A stretch of DNA of 10,402 nt from assembly GCA_934467435.1 (NCBI GenBank), contig CAKSLR010000048.1, positions 1-10,402 on the forward strand. Reading direction: 5' to 3'. A program made the position numbers and the translations under genes. Positions 1-7,375 of the stretch are shown piece by piece. The DNA is from an uncultured Eubacteriales bacterium (lineage in GTDB: Bacteria; Bacillota; Clostridia; Oscillospirales; CAG-272). The notes beneath the pieces were generated by a model, which was not told the origin of the DNA, made no database searches, and was given only the letters and a program-made list of their open reading frames with translations. Every line of letters begins with the position of its first letter. Position 1 is the first letter of the stretch.

Positions 1-39
1 AAAAAAACTCACCACACGGCGGTGTGCCGTTTGGTGAGT
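1..39 (-). terminator. Rho-independent terminator of the LRR lipoprotein gene
   Basis: On the minus strand a long hairpin starts 9 nt after the TAA stop at 48-50. Arms 7-14 and 32-39 pair perfectly over 8 bp. After one mismatch (15 against 31), arms 16-20 and 26-30 add 5 bp around a GGTGT loop on the plus strand (21-25). The hairpin is followed on the minus strand by an uninterrupted run of T (positions 7 to 1) that reaches the window edge. On the plus strand the hairpin is followed by A-rich sequence, so termination is expected only for minus-strand transcripts. Confidence 0.93.
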
Positions 40-47
40 GAAAAATA

Positions 48-2537
48 TTACGCGAGGAAGGAGAGACAATTCAGAAATTCGGTATTCCCGGAAGAAGCCA
101 CCGACACCGCAGCCCAACTTTGCTCCGAACCGCGGTAAACCGCGCGGCGAAGGGCACTGCACCCCTGAAACGCGCAGGCGCCGATGGAACGGATTCCATC
201 GGAAAGCGTCACGCTTTCCAACTTGATACAGTTGGCAAAAGCATACTCCCCGAGCGTGGTCAGTTTGGCGGGCAGCGTAACCGATGACAACAGAGGGCAA
301 CTGGAAAATGCATAAGCGCCGATGGTCTCCAGCGAATTGACGGTGGAGAAGGAGATTTCCCGCAGAGCAAGACAACCGTAAAAGGCATATTCCCCAACAG
401 AGGTCACATACTTCGGCAAGGAGATTTCCCGCAGGGCAAGGCAGCCGTAAAAAGCGTTGTTTCCAATGGTAACCAACATTTCCGGCAACTCGACCTTGGC
501 AAGAGACGTGCAGCCGATAAACGCCCCCTCTCCGATTGTTTCCGTTTCCCCGCCAAATCGGACATCAACAAGGGAGGTACAGCCGGAGAAACAGCCGGTC
601 GGCACTTCTTTCAGGAACGTGGGCATTTTCACCGTGGTCAGGGCAGTACAACCGGAGAATGCCCCTTCATACAGGTAAGTCAGCGAAGAAGGTATTTCCA
701 CCGTTTGCAATGCCGTGCAGTTGCGAAACACATATTTGCCGATATACGTGACGTACGGCATATCTACGCTCTCCAGCGCCGTACACCCGGAAAGCGCATA
801 GGAAAGCAGCATTCTCGTGTTGGAGGAAAGTTCCAATTTCCGTATCTCTTTTCTGCCGGCAAACGCGCGGGCACCGATAATACCGACGCGATATCCGCTC
901 ATGGTATCCGGTAACCGGGCCACCTCGGCATCTCCATAATAACGGGTAATGAGAACGCTGCTCTCGTTCCCTTCTCCCATATCATAGATCACGTAACGGA
1001 AGGCACCGTTATAGGAAAAGAGATCTTCCCGCCCGTAACCGTAATACACAGCATCCTCATCACTATCCGTCCAGCGGGTAGTAAAGCCGCTTGGTTTTTG
1101 TGCATTGGCACAATAGATTACAAGACCGGCGGCACCGTAAAAGGCGCGATCCGCCACCACCGTTACTGACTTCGGCAAAAATACTTCCTCCAGTGCCGTA
1201 CAGCCGTTAAACGCATAGGCGTTGATCGAAGTCAATCCCTCCGGCAAGAACGCATTTTTCAGCGACGTACAATGATAGAACGCATATCCGTCTATCACCA
1301 ACAACCCGGCAGGGAACGTCACCGATCGGAGCGCTTTGCAATCCGCAAAAACGTAATTCGGCAGGGTCTCCAACGTGCCGGGCAAAGAAACGCGGGTAAG
1401 CGACGTACACCCGCGGAATGCCGCGGCTCCCATCTCCCGCAGCGTTGCGGGCAACTGTACCTCGGCAAGGGCGGTGCAACCGTAAAACGCCTCTTTACCG
1501 ATGGTCAGCAAACTGTCGGGCAGTGAAACGCCCGTAACATGCACCGCGCCGGAAAAAGCCCGGTCGGCGATGGCAATTGTTCCTTCCCGTACCTCCACCG
1601 TAGTATTTTCGGCAGAAGAAGTTTTATAACGGTAGAGCACCCGTCCGGCATACACAGGGGCATTGTCTGCCTGCAGGTAATACCAAAGCGTGTGCAGGAG
1701 TGCGGAACTGTCCACCTGCGTCAGCGCGTCAGGGAACGCCATCTCAGCAAGGTGATAGCACCCCTCAAACACTTCATCCCGCAGTGTGGTCACGGTAGAA
1801 GGGAGCCCTACTTTCTCAAGGTTTTCACACCCGGAGAAAAGGCCGCTTTCCAACACCGTCAATCCATCCGGCAGCACCACTTCCCGCAGTGCCGTGCAGT
1901 TATGAAATGCATATTTGCTGATGCTGTGTACGCTTTGCGGAATGGAAACAGACGACAAGGTAAGGCAGCCTTCAAACGCATCTCTGCCGATGGCGGTGAT
2001 GCCGTCCTCCAGCACCACACGCTCCAGTGCGGTACATTGATAAAACAAACTCCGGGAGACCTGACCGACACTGCCGGGAACGGTAAAAGACCGAAGCGAA
2101 GTGCAGCCGGCAAAAGCACGGTCGCCAATAGCGGACAAGGCACCGAAACGCACTTCCTCAAGAGCGGTACAGCCGGAAAATGCGTCATTACCGATGGTAT
2201 TCACACCATCCGGAAGCGTCACCTTTCTGAGGGTGGTACAGGAAGAAAATGCGTAACTCCCCACGGCGGTCAAAGGCAATTCACCGCCGCCCATATCCGC
2301 AGGAATCTCTACCCGCGCAGGGAGCACCAACTCTTCCGCATTGCCCTGATACGCATATACGGAAAGGCTGTCTTCCTTTTTTTCATATACAAAGTCCCCT
2401 ACCGTGATCTTTGTCAGTACCACTGTAGGATCCTGCGGCTCCACATCCGGGTCCAGTCGAGGTTTTGTACAGGCGCAAAGAGCCACGAGGAACAAGAGGC
2501 ACAAAAGCACCGGCAACCGATGCAACATTTTTTTCAT
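48..2537 (-). CDS. BspA-type leucine-rich repeat (LRR_5) cell-surface lipoprotein
   Basis: A predicted secreted, membrane-anchored protein of 829 residues. The N-terminus MKKMLHRLPV is followed by a hydrophobic segment ending in a lipobox-like LCAC, so Cys23 is the likely lipidation site. About 26 repeats of roughly 23 residues follow, each with an AF.GCT.L..V.LP core, the hallmark of the BspA/LRR_5 family. The first array spans about residues 90-475, with a break at 278-325. A non-repeat segment follows at about 476-550, then a second array at about 550-795, and a terminal cap with YRGSEQSW. No LPXTG motif is seen. I chose the ATG at 2537 because GGGGGAAG lies 4 nt upstream and the protein then begins with a normal signal peptide. 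The longer start at 2594 has no Shine-Dalgarno and falls at or before the expected transcription start. Family members are linked to surface binding and host or bacterial interaction; the ligand here is unknown. Confidence 0.9.
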   Translation of the reverse strand: MKKMLHRLPVLLCLLFLVALCACTKPRLDPDVEPQDPTVVLTKITVGDFVYEKKEDSLSVYAYQGNAEELVLPARVEIPADMGGGELPLTAVGSYAFSSCTTLRKVTLPDGVNTIGNDAFSGCTALEEVRFGALSAIGDRAFAGCTSLRSFTVPGSVGQVSRSLFYQCTALERVVLEDGITAIGRDAFEGCLTLSSVSIPQSVHSISKYAFHNCTALREVVLPDGLTVLESGLFSGCENLEKVGLPSTVTTLRDEVFEGCYHLAEMAFPDALTQVDSSALLHTLWYYLQADNAPVYAGRVLYRYKTSSAENTTVEVREGTIAIADRAFSGAVHVTGVSLPDSLLTIGKEAFYGCTALAEVQLPATLREMGAAAFRGCTSLTRVSLPGTLETLPNYVFADCKALRSVTFPAGLLVIDGYAFYHCTSLKNAFLPEGLTSINAYAFNGCTALEEVFLPKSVTVVADRAFYGAAGLVIYCANAQKPSGFTTRWTDSDEDAVYYGYGREDLFSYNGAFRYVIYDMGEGNESSVLITRYYGDAEVARLPDTMSGYRVGIIGARAFAGRKEIRKLELSSNTRMLLSYALSGCTALESVDMPYVTYIGKYVFRNCTALQTVEIPSSLTYLYEGAFSGCTALTTVKMPTFLKEVPTGCFSGCTSLVDVRFGGETETIGEGAFIGCTSLAKVELPEMLVTIGNNAFYGCLALREISLPKYVTSVGEYAFYGCLALREISFSTVNSLETIGAYAFSSCPLLSSVTLPAKLTTLGEYAFANCIKLESVTLSDGIRSIGACAFQGCSALRRAVYRGSEQSWAAVSVASSGNTEFLNCLSFLA
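181..219. repeat. Two adjacent perfect inverted repeats inside the LRR gene
   Basis: Arms 181-189 and 194-202 are a perfect 9-bp inverted repeat with a 4-base loop. Arms 201-208 and 212-219 are a perfect 8-bp inverted repeat with a 3-base loop, sharing two bases with the first. Both lie in the codons for the penultimate LRR unit. No T-run follows on either strand, so they are not terminators. They may be a by-product of coding constraint. Confidence 0.45.
349..455 (-). repeat. Nearly identical tandem LRR units at DNA level
   Basis: The 38-base segment 349-386 recurs at 418-455, offset by exactly 69 nt (23 codons, one LRR unit), with four differences, all A/G. On the minus strand both copies encode AFYGCLALREIS (residues 695-706 and 718-729 of the lipoprotein). 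Other repeats in the gene are much more diverged at DNA level, which points to a recent unit duplication or gene conversion. Confidence 0.8.
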
Positions 2538-2541
2538 AAAA

Positions 2542-2549
2542 CTTCCCCC
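2542..2549 (-). promoter_or_regulatory. Shine-Dalgarno that fixes the LRR lipoprotein start
   Basis: The minus strand reads GGGGGAAG followed by four T and the ATG at 2537. It is the only good ribosome binding site near the N-terminus and selects the signal-peptide start over the upstream in-frame ATG at 2594. Confidence 0.75.
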
Positions 2550-2552
2550 AAG

Positions 2553-2580
2553 CAGCACAGCCTTCCGCGACGCTGCGCTG
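2553..2580 (-). promoter_or_regulatory. Stem-loop in the 5' leader of the LRR lipoprotein mRNA
   Basis: On the minus strand CAGCGCAGC (2580-2572) can pair with GCTGTGCTG (2561-2553): nine pairs, one of them G-U, around a 10-nt loop. The helix begins roughly 9 nt from the transcription start expected from the promoter at 2596-2625 and ends 3 nt before the Shine-Dalgarno. A role as a 5'-end stabiliser or modulator of translation is inferred. No known riboswitch consensus was recognised. Confidence 0.5.
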
Positions 2581-2595
2581 ATATTCTTCCCCATT

Positions 2596-2625
2596 ATTGT
2601 ACCACATTACCCCTTCTGCTGTCAA
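2596..2625 (-). promoter_or_regulatory. Sigma-A type promoter of the LRR lipoprotein gene
   Basis: The minus strand has TTGACA (2625-2620), a perfect -35 match, then an 18-nt spacer and TACAAT (2601-2596), a 5 of 6 match to the -10. Transcription should start near 2588-2590, giving a leader of about 50 nt before the ATG at 2537. It lies in the 111-nt gap after the VanZ-like gene, so the lipoprotein gene is probably transcribed independently of the upstream operon. Confidence 0.85.
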
Positions 2626-2648
2626 CCGCAGAAGCGGTGAGCAAAGTG

Positions 2649-3110
2649 TTACTTTTTTCGACGGCAAAGCGCGATTCCCACCATGCCGCAGAAGAAAACC
2701 GCAAGTGTCCCGCAAAAGGCGCCGGTAGTATCCAAGCATACATCCCAAACGGACGCGTATCTTCCGGGTACAAAAAACTGTATTCCCTCGTCTATGGCAG
2801 CGGCAACGGCTGCCATGCCGGTCCCACACAAAGGAGAAAGCCACTTGCGATCTGCGCGGACAAAAGCGGCACCGCCGAGGAAGAAGCCGAGCATCGCAAA
2901 CTCGGAAAAATGCGCCACCTTACGCAAATTCCGATAAAAGAAACCGACAACCGGGTGGGATAGATCAAAATGCTCTGCAAGGAAAGCAGCCACCCGACCG
3001 CTTTGTTCGGTTGAAGAAGAGGCGTTCCGCATGGAGTTCGACCAGATGAAGAGCAACGTTGCCACACTCAGAACGACAAAAATCAGAAAGCGGACCTTTT
3101 TTCCTCTCAT
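2649..3110 (-). CDS. VanZ-like family membrane protein
   Basis: A protein of 153 residues that recalls the VanZ family (PF04892). Hydrophobic segments lie at about 7-23, 68-84, 94-107 and 123-147, consistent with a small multi-pass membrane protein. Family signatures are visible: SNSMRNASSSTEQSGR after the first segment, RKVAHFSEFAMLGFF at 63-77, and DEGIQFFVPGR with SVWDVCLDTTGAFCG at 107-134. VanZ of the vancomycin cluster gives low-level teicoplanin resistance, but most chromosomal homologues have no proven role, so resistance should not be assumed. The start at 3110 is preceded by GGAGG at 6 nt spacing; an extension to 3194 would run into hslO without a comparable site. It lies 19 nt after hslO and appears to be the last gene of the operon. 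No convincing terminator follows it. Confidence 0.88.
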   Translation of the reverse strand: MRGKKVRFLIFVVLSVATLLFIWSNSMRNASSSTEQSGRVAAFLAEHFDLSHPVVGFFYRNLRKVAHFSEFAMLGFFLGGAAFVRADRKWLSPLCGTGMAAVAAAIDEGIQFFVPGRYASVWDVCLDTTGAFCGTLAVFFCGMVGIALCRRKK

Positions 3111-3129
3111 GAGCGCCTCCGTACTGACA

Positions 3130-4026
3130 TCAGGTGAGCAGTTCCTTTTCGGTGAACAAGTACTTTTTCCCGCAAAAACGGCAAACAACCTCAAGCTCCC
3201 GCGGTTTTCCTTCCGCCTCCTGCGCGTTCAGCATATCGCGGATTGCAGCAGGCTGCAGACGATGCATGGCACCCGCCATTCTCTCACGGCTGCACGTGCA
3301 GGCATACCTGACTTCCAGTTCATCAAACGGGTCAAACGGAATTCCCGCCAGCGCGAGTTCCGCAATTTCCATATTACTCTTACCGCAGTGAAAGAGTTCC
3401 GAAAGCCCCGCCAAATTTGCTATATTTTTTTCCAGTTGTGCAATCACATCCTCGGCGGCAAAAGGGAGAAGCTGAATGAGCACCCCGCCCGCCGCCAGGC
3501 AACTACCATCCTTATCCACAAGAACCCCGAGGGCGCACACCGTGGGAATTTGCTCACTTTCCGCAAAATAGGCGGCGATGTCTTCGGCGATCTCCCCGCT
3601 TTTCAGCGCCACCGTACCGCTCTGCGGCAGGTCTGCCCCCGCAATCTCACGGATAACGGAAAGCGTACCTTCCCCGACTGCTGCACCGACATCCAGTTTC
3701 CCGCTTGCCTTCCGCGGCGGATCTGCGAGCGGGTTTTGAATATACCCGCGCACATTCCCGTAATAATCGCTGACAGCCAAGATACGACCCGCCGCGCCGT
3801 TCCCCTGTACGGAGAGCGTCAGGCTATCATTTTTTTCAGGCAACATGACGCCGATCATGGATGCGGCAGTCAAAAGGCGGCCGAGTGCCGCCGTTGCGGT
3901 CGGCGCTGTGTGGTGACAGGCGATGGCGGCATTGACAATCGGACGGGAGTTCAACACGGTAATTCTGGCACTGCCGTCACGGGTCATACCGCGCAGCATG
4001 GTAGCATATTCTTCTGTTCCTTTCAT
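3130..4026 (-). CDS. hslO: Hsp33, redox-regulated molecular chaperone
   Basis: A cytoplasmic holdase of 298 residues, the usual family length. Hsp33 is inactive while zinc is bound by four reduced cysteines. On oxidative stress it loses zinc, forms disulfides, partly unfolds and protects other proteins from aggregation. The four cysteines are present in the expected C-terminal layout: C243 and C245 (ACTCSRERM) and C282 and C285 (VCRFCGKKY). The N-terminal core has the family features AACHHTAPTATAALGR-like (33-50), LSVQGNGAAGRILAVSD (71-87) and VRGYIQNP (92-99). AAGGAG precedes the ATG by 5 nt. The start codon overlaps the stop of the upstream methyltransferase gene as ATGA, so translational coupling is likely. 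No internal promoter was recognised, so expression may depend on the long upstream operon. Confidence 0.96.
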   Translation of the reverse strand: MKGTEEYATMLRGMTRDGSARITVLNSRPIVNAAIACHHTAPTATAALGRLLTAASMIGVMLPEKNDSLTLSVQGNGAAGRILAVSDYYGNVRGYIQNPLADPPRKASGKLDVGAAVGEGTLSVIREIAGADLPQSGTVALKSGEIAEDIAAYFAESEQIPTVCALGVLVDKDGSCLAAGGVLIQLLPFAAEDVIAQLEKNIANLAGLSELFHCGKSNMEIAELALAGIPFDPFDELEVRYACTCSRERMAGAMHRLQPAAIRDMLNAQEAEGKPRELEVVCRFCGKKYLFTEKELLT

Positions 4027-4796
4027 AAAGACTCCTTAATCGCCCTTGCGGCGATGTAATAGCGTTCGGTGGTATCGGTGATCGGCGAAAAGCGGTAATC
4101 AGATGAGACAGAGAGTAGTTCCATCCCATTTTCCGCCAAAAGGCGACGCAGCGCACGCAGAGAATAGACCCGCTCCCGCTGGCACTCCTCTTTTCGTGTG
4201 TATTTGCCGTCCGGTAATTCGGCAAACAGATTGATATAAAAATCGCACAGTCCGCTTTTTTTACGGTAGACATTCTGCCAGGCGCAGAAAACACCGCGGT
4301 CTTCCAGCAGATACGCACGGTCGCCGTAAACCGTTTCAAATTTATAAGGGGAATTGACATCAAAGAGAAAAATTCCGTTTGGCACCAGGTAATTATGAAC
4401 CCAGTGAAAGCAGCGGGAGAGCGCAGCGCGGGCGGTAATATGATTCACGGCATCCAGGCAGCAGACCACTGCTTCCACTGTTCCATACAATTCAAACTCG
4501 CACATATCCTGGCAAAGCAGCAACACCCGGTCGGCAAGCCCTGCGCGAGCACAACGCCGGCGCGCCATATCGAGCATTTCGGGAGAGGCATCCACACCGA
4601 TCATATCATAGCCGCGACGGGCAAGGGTAAGCGTCATGCTTCCCGTTCCGCAGGCAAGATCCAGTACCGATTCCACATTTCCCGGAAAATAGCGACGGAA
4701 ATTCTCTTCCGCAAAATCCGCCCAGGCAGAATAATCTACTTCCCCGTTCAGCGCGTCGTAAAAAGGTGCCAGCGCATCGTACAGCTTTTCTTCCAT
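4023..4796 (-). CDS. Class I SAM-dependent methyltransferase, substrate unknown
   Basis: A 257-residue Rossmann-fold methyltransferase. Motif I, VLDLACGTGSM, lies at 44-54. The acidic end of strand 2 is IGVDAS at 66-71, and the strand 4 region follows at about 108-117 (EAVVCCLDAV). The C-terminal part, with FLFDVNSPYKFE (143-154) and YRFSPITDTTERYY (234-247), recalls the YqeM-like group often annotated simply as class I SAM-dependent methyltransferase. These are generally thought to act on small molecules or tRNA-like substrates, but nothing here identifies the acceptor. The ATG at 4796 has GGAGGAG 5 nt upstream. An in-frame extension to 4835 lies inside the preceding gene and was rejected. 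The gene starts 2 nt after the yerC stop and overlaps hslO by 4 nt, so it is firmly inside the operon. Confidence 0.9.
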   Translation of the reverse strand: MEEKLYDALAPFYDALNGEVDYSAWADFAEENFRRYFPGNVESVLDLACGTGSMTLTLARRGYDMIGVDASPEMLDMARRRCARAGLADRVLLLCQDMCEFELYGTVEAVVCCLDAVNHITARAALSRCFHWVHNYLVPNGIFLFDVNSPYKFETVYGDRAYLLEDRGVFCAWQNVYRKKSGLCDFYINLFAELPDGKYTRKEECQRERVYSLRALRRLLAENGMELLSVSSDYRFSPITDTTERYYIAARAIKESL

Positions 4797-4798
4797 GC

Positions 4799-5098
4799 TT
4801 ACTCCTCCGGTGCGGAAAGACGGGAAAGAACACAACTGTATCCGTTCCCGTTTTTCAGAGAACGGCTGACGCGGCTGATGGTTGCGGTGGAAAGCCCGGT
4901 TTCCTCTGCCACATCCAAATAACTGGCGCCACTGTGCAGCATTCTTGCCGCAAGCAACCGCCGCGACATTTCCTCTACTTCCGCCGTAGTGCAGACATCT
5001 TCAAGAAAGGCGCGGCATTCCTCCGGCGTTTGCAAAGACAGTATCGCCTGGCACAGTGCGGCAATATTCCCACGCGCTTCTCTTTTATTCTTTTGCAT
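4799..5098 (-). CDS. yerC: YerC/YecD family TrpR-related DNA-binding protein
   Basis: A 99-residue all-helical protein of the TrpR-like superfamily. The start of the conserved part, LCQAILSLQTPEECRAFLED at 15-34, and the following EVEEMSRRLLAARML at 40-54 fit the YerC/YecD family. A helix-turn-helix lies at about 58-80, with DVAEETGLSTATISRVSRSL as the turn and recognition helix. Family members are small putative transcription regulators with poorly known targets and effectors. An AAGGAGGT site stands 5 nt before the ATG. The gene follows the helicase stop by 12 nt and precedes the methyltransferase by 2 nt. It could regulate this operon or act elsewhere; no operator is visible because the operon promoter is outside the window. 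Confidence 0.92.
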   Translation of the reverse strand: MQKNKREARGNIAALCQAILSLQTPEECRAFLEDVCTTAEVEEMSRRLLAARMLHSGASYLDVAEETGLSTATISRVSRSLKNGNGYSCVLSRLSAPEE

Positions 5099-5110
5099 AG
5101 TTGACCTCCT

Positions 5111-7360
5111 TCATTGATATCGGGTATCATCCCGCAAACGGGAGATGACTTCACCCGGGTTCAGCCGATCGGCGGCGTAGGCGAGCCGAAGCAACTCTGC
5201 CGGGATATAAGGGTCATATTTGTCAAATGTGGGGCTTTCGGCTTCTCCGACCAAAGACGTAGGATCCAGCCCATCCCGCACCAGTTCCCGCAGACGGGAA
5301 AGCAAGGCATTGCCGTCTGCCTGCCATGCCTTAAAGATCATATAACAACATCCCTCACAGGACAGGTCGCTGATGCCGAGCGCCTTACTGTTTTTGAGTA
5401 ACAGGCGACGCAGCGTGCGGAACGCGCGGGTGCCGAGCCACGGGAACAGGGCAAAACTGCTGCCGCCAAGGGAAATCACCATGTGATCTGCCATGGAAGT
5501 ATTTTTCGCCAGATGTCTTGCCGTTTCCAGACGGGCAGCCGCATTCGGTAAAAGGTAGGCGTACGATGCTTCCCCAAACAGAATATCCCGCATTTTTTCC
5601 AGAATACGTGTGTGAATTTCCCCGCTGTCCCCCGGCCAGGAAATCTCCATTTTTCCTTCTACCGGTTTGACATAGATCAGGCGGCGCGGTATGTCCGCGT
5701 CCGTTACCTCCCACACACGTCCCGCCAGGGCAAACCGATCTCCGATCGGCGGCGGATTGGTAATGGTACCGATTTCATCCGATTCGCAACGAACCGTAAA
5801 GTCTTCACTATCCTTGAACACGGCATAAAACTGGTAACTGCCGATCAGCCGCTCTCCGCGCACCCCAATAATGATGCCCTTTTCCTCGGTCATTTCTAAG
5901 TAATCGTTCTCCAACATGGAGATAAGGAGGGTACGGTACGCCACCCGCGGGATGGTAGCGAGCGGAAACAGCCCGAGCACCCGTTCGGCAAGTTGCTTCG
6001 GGCGCAATTCGCCGGAGGATGCCAGCACACTCAAAGTTTGATGGAACGCCAGGCTCAGCGGCCATTTTTTTGTACGGGGCGGCTCGATAAACCGTTCCGT
6101 GCGATACAGTTCGACAATTGCGATGGCACGCAAAAGCCCCCAGGGGACCAGTTGCGGCAACGGAGTATTGGGCAGTGGCGTCTCCTCACGGAACACCTCA
6201 ATCATTTCCGGCGGTTCGCCGCGTCTTCCGGAACGCCCCAACCGCTGCAAAAAGCCGCTGACCGAAGTAGGGGCATCCATCTGCGCGACCCGTTCCAGTC
6301 TGCCGATGTCGATCCCGAGTTCCATGGTCACCGTAGCACAGGTCACCACGCGCTCTTCCCCTTCCTTCATCCGCTTTTCTGCATCCTCCCGCAGTGCGGC
6401 GGATAGATTTCCGTGATGGATATAAAAGCGATCCGGTTCCCCACGCGTTTTGGCAATCTGCCGCAAAGTAGCCGTCACATATTCAGTTTCCTCGCGGGAA
6501 TTGGAAAAGACGAGCGCCCGTTTTCCGACAACGGCATCATAAAGAAATTCATAACCTGGGTCAAGTTTGGCGCGAACATCGGACGTTTTTTCCGCAGCAT
6601 TCGGTGTTTGATCTGCCTGCGGATTCTGAATATAAAAATGGGCAAAACCGAGCCGCCAACGTAGTTTTTCCTCTGTACGGGGGGCAATGCGCGTTTCCCT
6701 GCCGCTCCCCGCGCCAAGCCATTTTGCCGCCAGTTCCACATCCCCGATGGTAGCGGAAAGACCGATACGCCGTGGCATAGCAGGTAGCAACCGCGACAGA
6801 CGGCAAAGTTGGCAAATGACCTGGCTGCCTCGGTCAGCACCGATCAGGGTATGAATTTCATCCAGTACCACGTACCGCAAATCCCCGAAAATACGCCCAA
6901 GATCCCCGCTACGCCGCATCAGCATACTTTCCAGTGACTCCGGCGTGATCTGCAAGATACCTGCCGGGTTTCGCAAAAGTCGCTCCTTCTGCGCCGCCCC
7001 GACATCCCCATGCCAATGAGTCAGAGGTATCTGTGTTTCCTCAAGCAGTTCCTCCATTCGGGAAAACTGATCGTTAATCAGGCTTTTCAGCGGCGCGATA
7101 TAAAGAACGCTGACGCCGGGTTGCTTCGCAGGGTTCGCGCACAGATCGGCAAGGATCGGAAAGAAAGCCGCCTCCGTCTTACCGGACGCAGTCGCGCCCG
7201 TTAAAAGCAGGTTATCATCCGTGTCCAGAATGGTCTTGGCAGCAAACACCTGGGCGGGGTGCAGTTTTTCCCACCCGTGGCGATAGATATACTCCCGGAT
7301 AAACGGAGGGAAACGTGAAAAAACGTTTTCTCTCATAGGCGCGGCGCTACCTCCTTTCAT
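5111..7360 (-). CDS. sngC: Lhr/BrxHI-like DEAD/DEAH-box helicase, Shango component SngC
   Basis: A 749-residue superfamily 2 helicase. Walker A GATASGKT is at 55-62, motif Ib/PTRELA-like APLKSLIND at 89-97, DEIH at 167-170, SAT at 202-204, HHGNLS at 315-320, motif V TVTMELGIDIG at 343-353 and motif VI QRLGRSGRRG at 372-381. A long C-terminal part (about 400-749) holds a winged-helix-like region and the Lhr-type stretch ITNPPPIGDRFALAGRVWEV (533-552). This architecture fits Lhr-core and BrxHI helicases rather than RecQ or UvrB. In the Shango system this helicase acts with SngA and SngB to restrict phage; the mechanism is not evident from sequence. GAAGGA lies 6 nt before the chosen ATG. A second ATG at 7336 has AAGGAGGT (7349-7356) at a long 12-nt spacing and is an alternative start, eight residues shorter. 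It begins 15 nt after the SngB stop. Confidence 0.88.
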   Translation of the reverse strand: MKGGSAAPMRENVFSRFPPFIREYIYRHGWEKLHPAQVFAAKTILDTDDNLLLTGATASGKTEAAFFPILADLCANPAKQPGVSVLYIAPLKSLINDQFSRMEELLEETQIPLTHWHGDVGAAQKERLLRNPAGILQITPESLESMLMRRSGDLGRIFGDLRYVVLDEIHTLIGADRGSQVICQLCRLSRLLPAMPRRIGLSATIGDVELAAKWLGAGSGRETRIAPRTEEKLRWRLGFAHFYIQNPQADQTPNAAEKTSDVRAKLDPGYEFLYDAVVGKRALVFSNSREETEYVTATLRQIAKTRGEPDRFYIHHGNLSAALREDAEKRMKEGEERVVTCATVTMELGIDIGRLERVAQMDAPTSVSGFLQRLGRSGRRGEPPEMIEVFREETPLPNTPLPQLVPWGLLRAIAIVELYRTERFIEPPRTKKWPLSLAFHQTLSVLASSGELRPKQLAERVLGLFPLATIPRVAYRTLLISMLENDYLEMTEEKGIIIGVRGERLIGSYQFYAVFKDSEDFTVRCESDEIGTITNPPPIGDRFALAGRVWEVTDADIPRRLIYVKPVEGKMEISWPGDSGEIHTRILEKMRDILFGEASYAYLLPNAAARLETARHLAKNTSMADHMVISLGGSSFALFPWLGTRAFRTLRRLLLKNSKALGISDLSCEGCCYMIFKAWQADGNALLSRLRELVRDGLDPTSLVGEAESPTFDKYDPYIPAELLRLAYAADRLNPGEVISRLRDDTRYQ
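7349..7356 (-). promoter_or_regulatory. Strong Shine-Dalgarno inside the first codons of sngC
   Basis: AAGGAGGT falls within codons 2-4 of the longer sngC frame, 12 nt before the ATG at 7336. The spacing is longer than usual, while the ATG at 7360 has GAAGGA at 6 nt. The site leaves the true sngC start open between the two. Confidence 0.45.
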
Positions 7361-7375
7361 TTTCTTTCCTTCTCG

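Noticed and set aside
2538..2594. Longer N-terminus of the lipoprotein starting at 2594
   Set aside because: The ATG lies 2 nt past the -10 box, upstream of the expected transcript start, has no ribosome binding site, and would bury the signal peptide.
2625..2638. Small hairpin as terminator for the VanZ-like gene
   Set aside because: Only a 5-bp stem with no following T-run; it overlaps the promoter -35 element.
1539..2963. Long plus-strand open frame (474 codons)
   Set aside because: It lies antisense to the LRR lipoprotein and VanZ-like genes. It arises from the repeated LRR codons read backwards, has no recognisable domain, and crosses a promoter and gene boundary.
2649..3110. Glycopeptide resistance gene vanZ
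   Set aside because: Only family-level similarity; no vanA, vanH, vanX, vanS or vanR neighbour.
3031..4059. Plus-strand open frame of 342 codons
   Set aside because: It is antisense to hslO, which has four zinc cysteines and a clear Shine-Dalgarno; the plus-strand product looks like no known family.
5221..5226. Perfect TTGACA on the minus strand inside the end of sngC, as a promoter for yerC
   Set aside because: No acceptable -10 hexamer at 16-18 nt; the 17-nt position reads CCGGCA.
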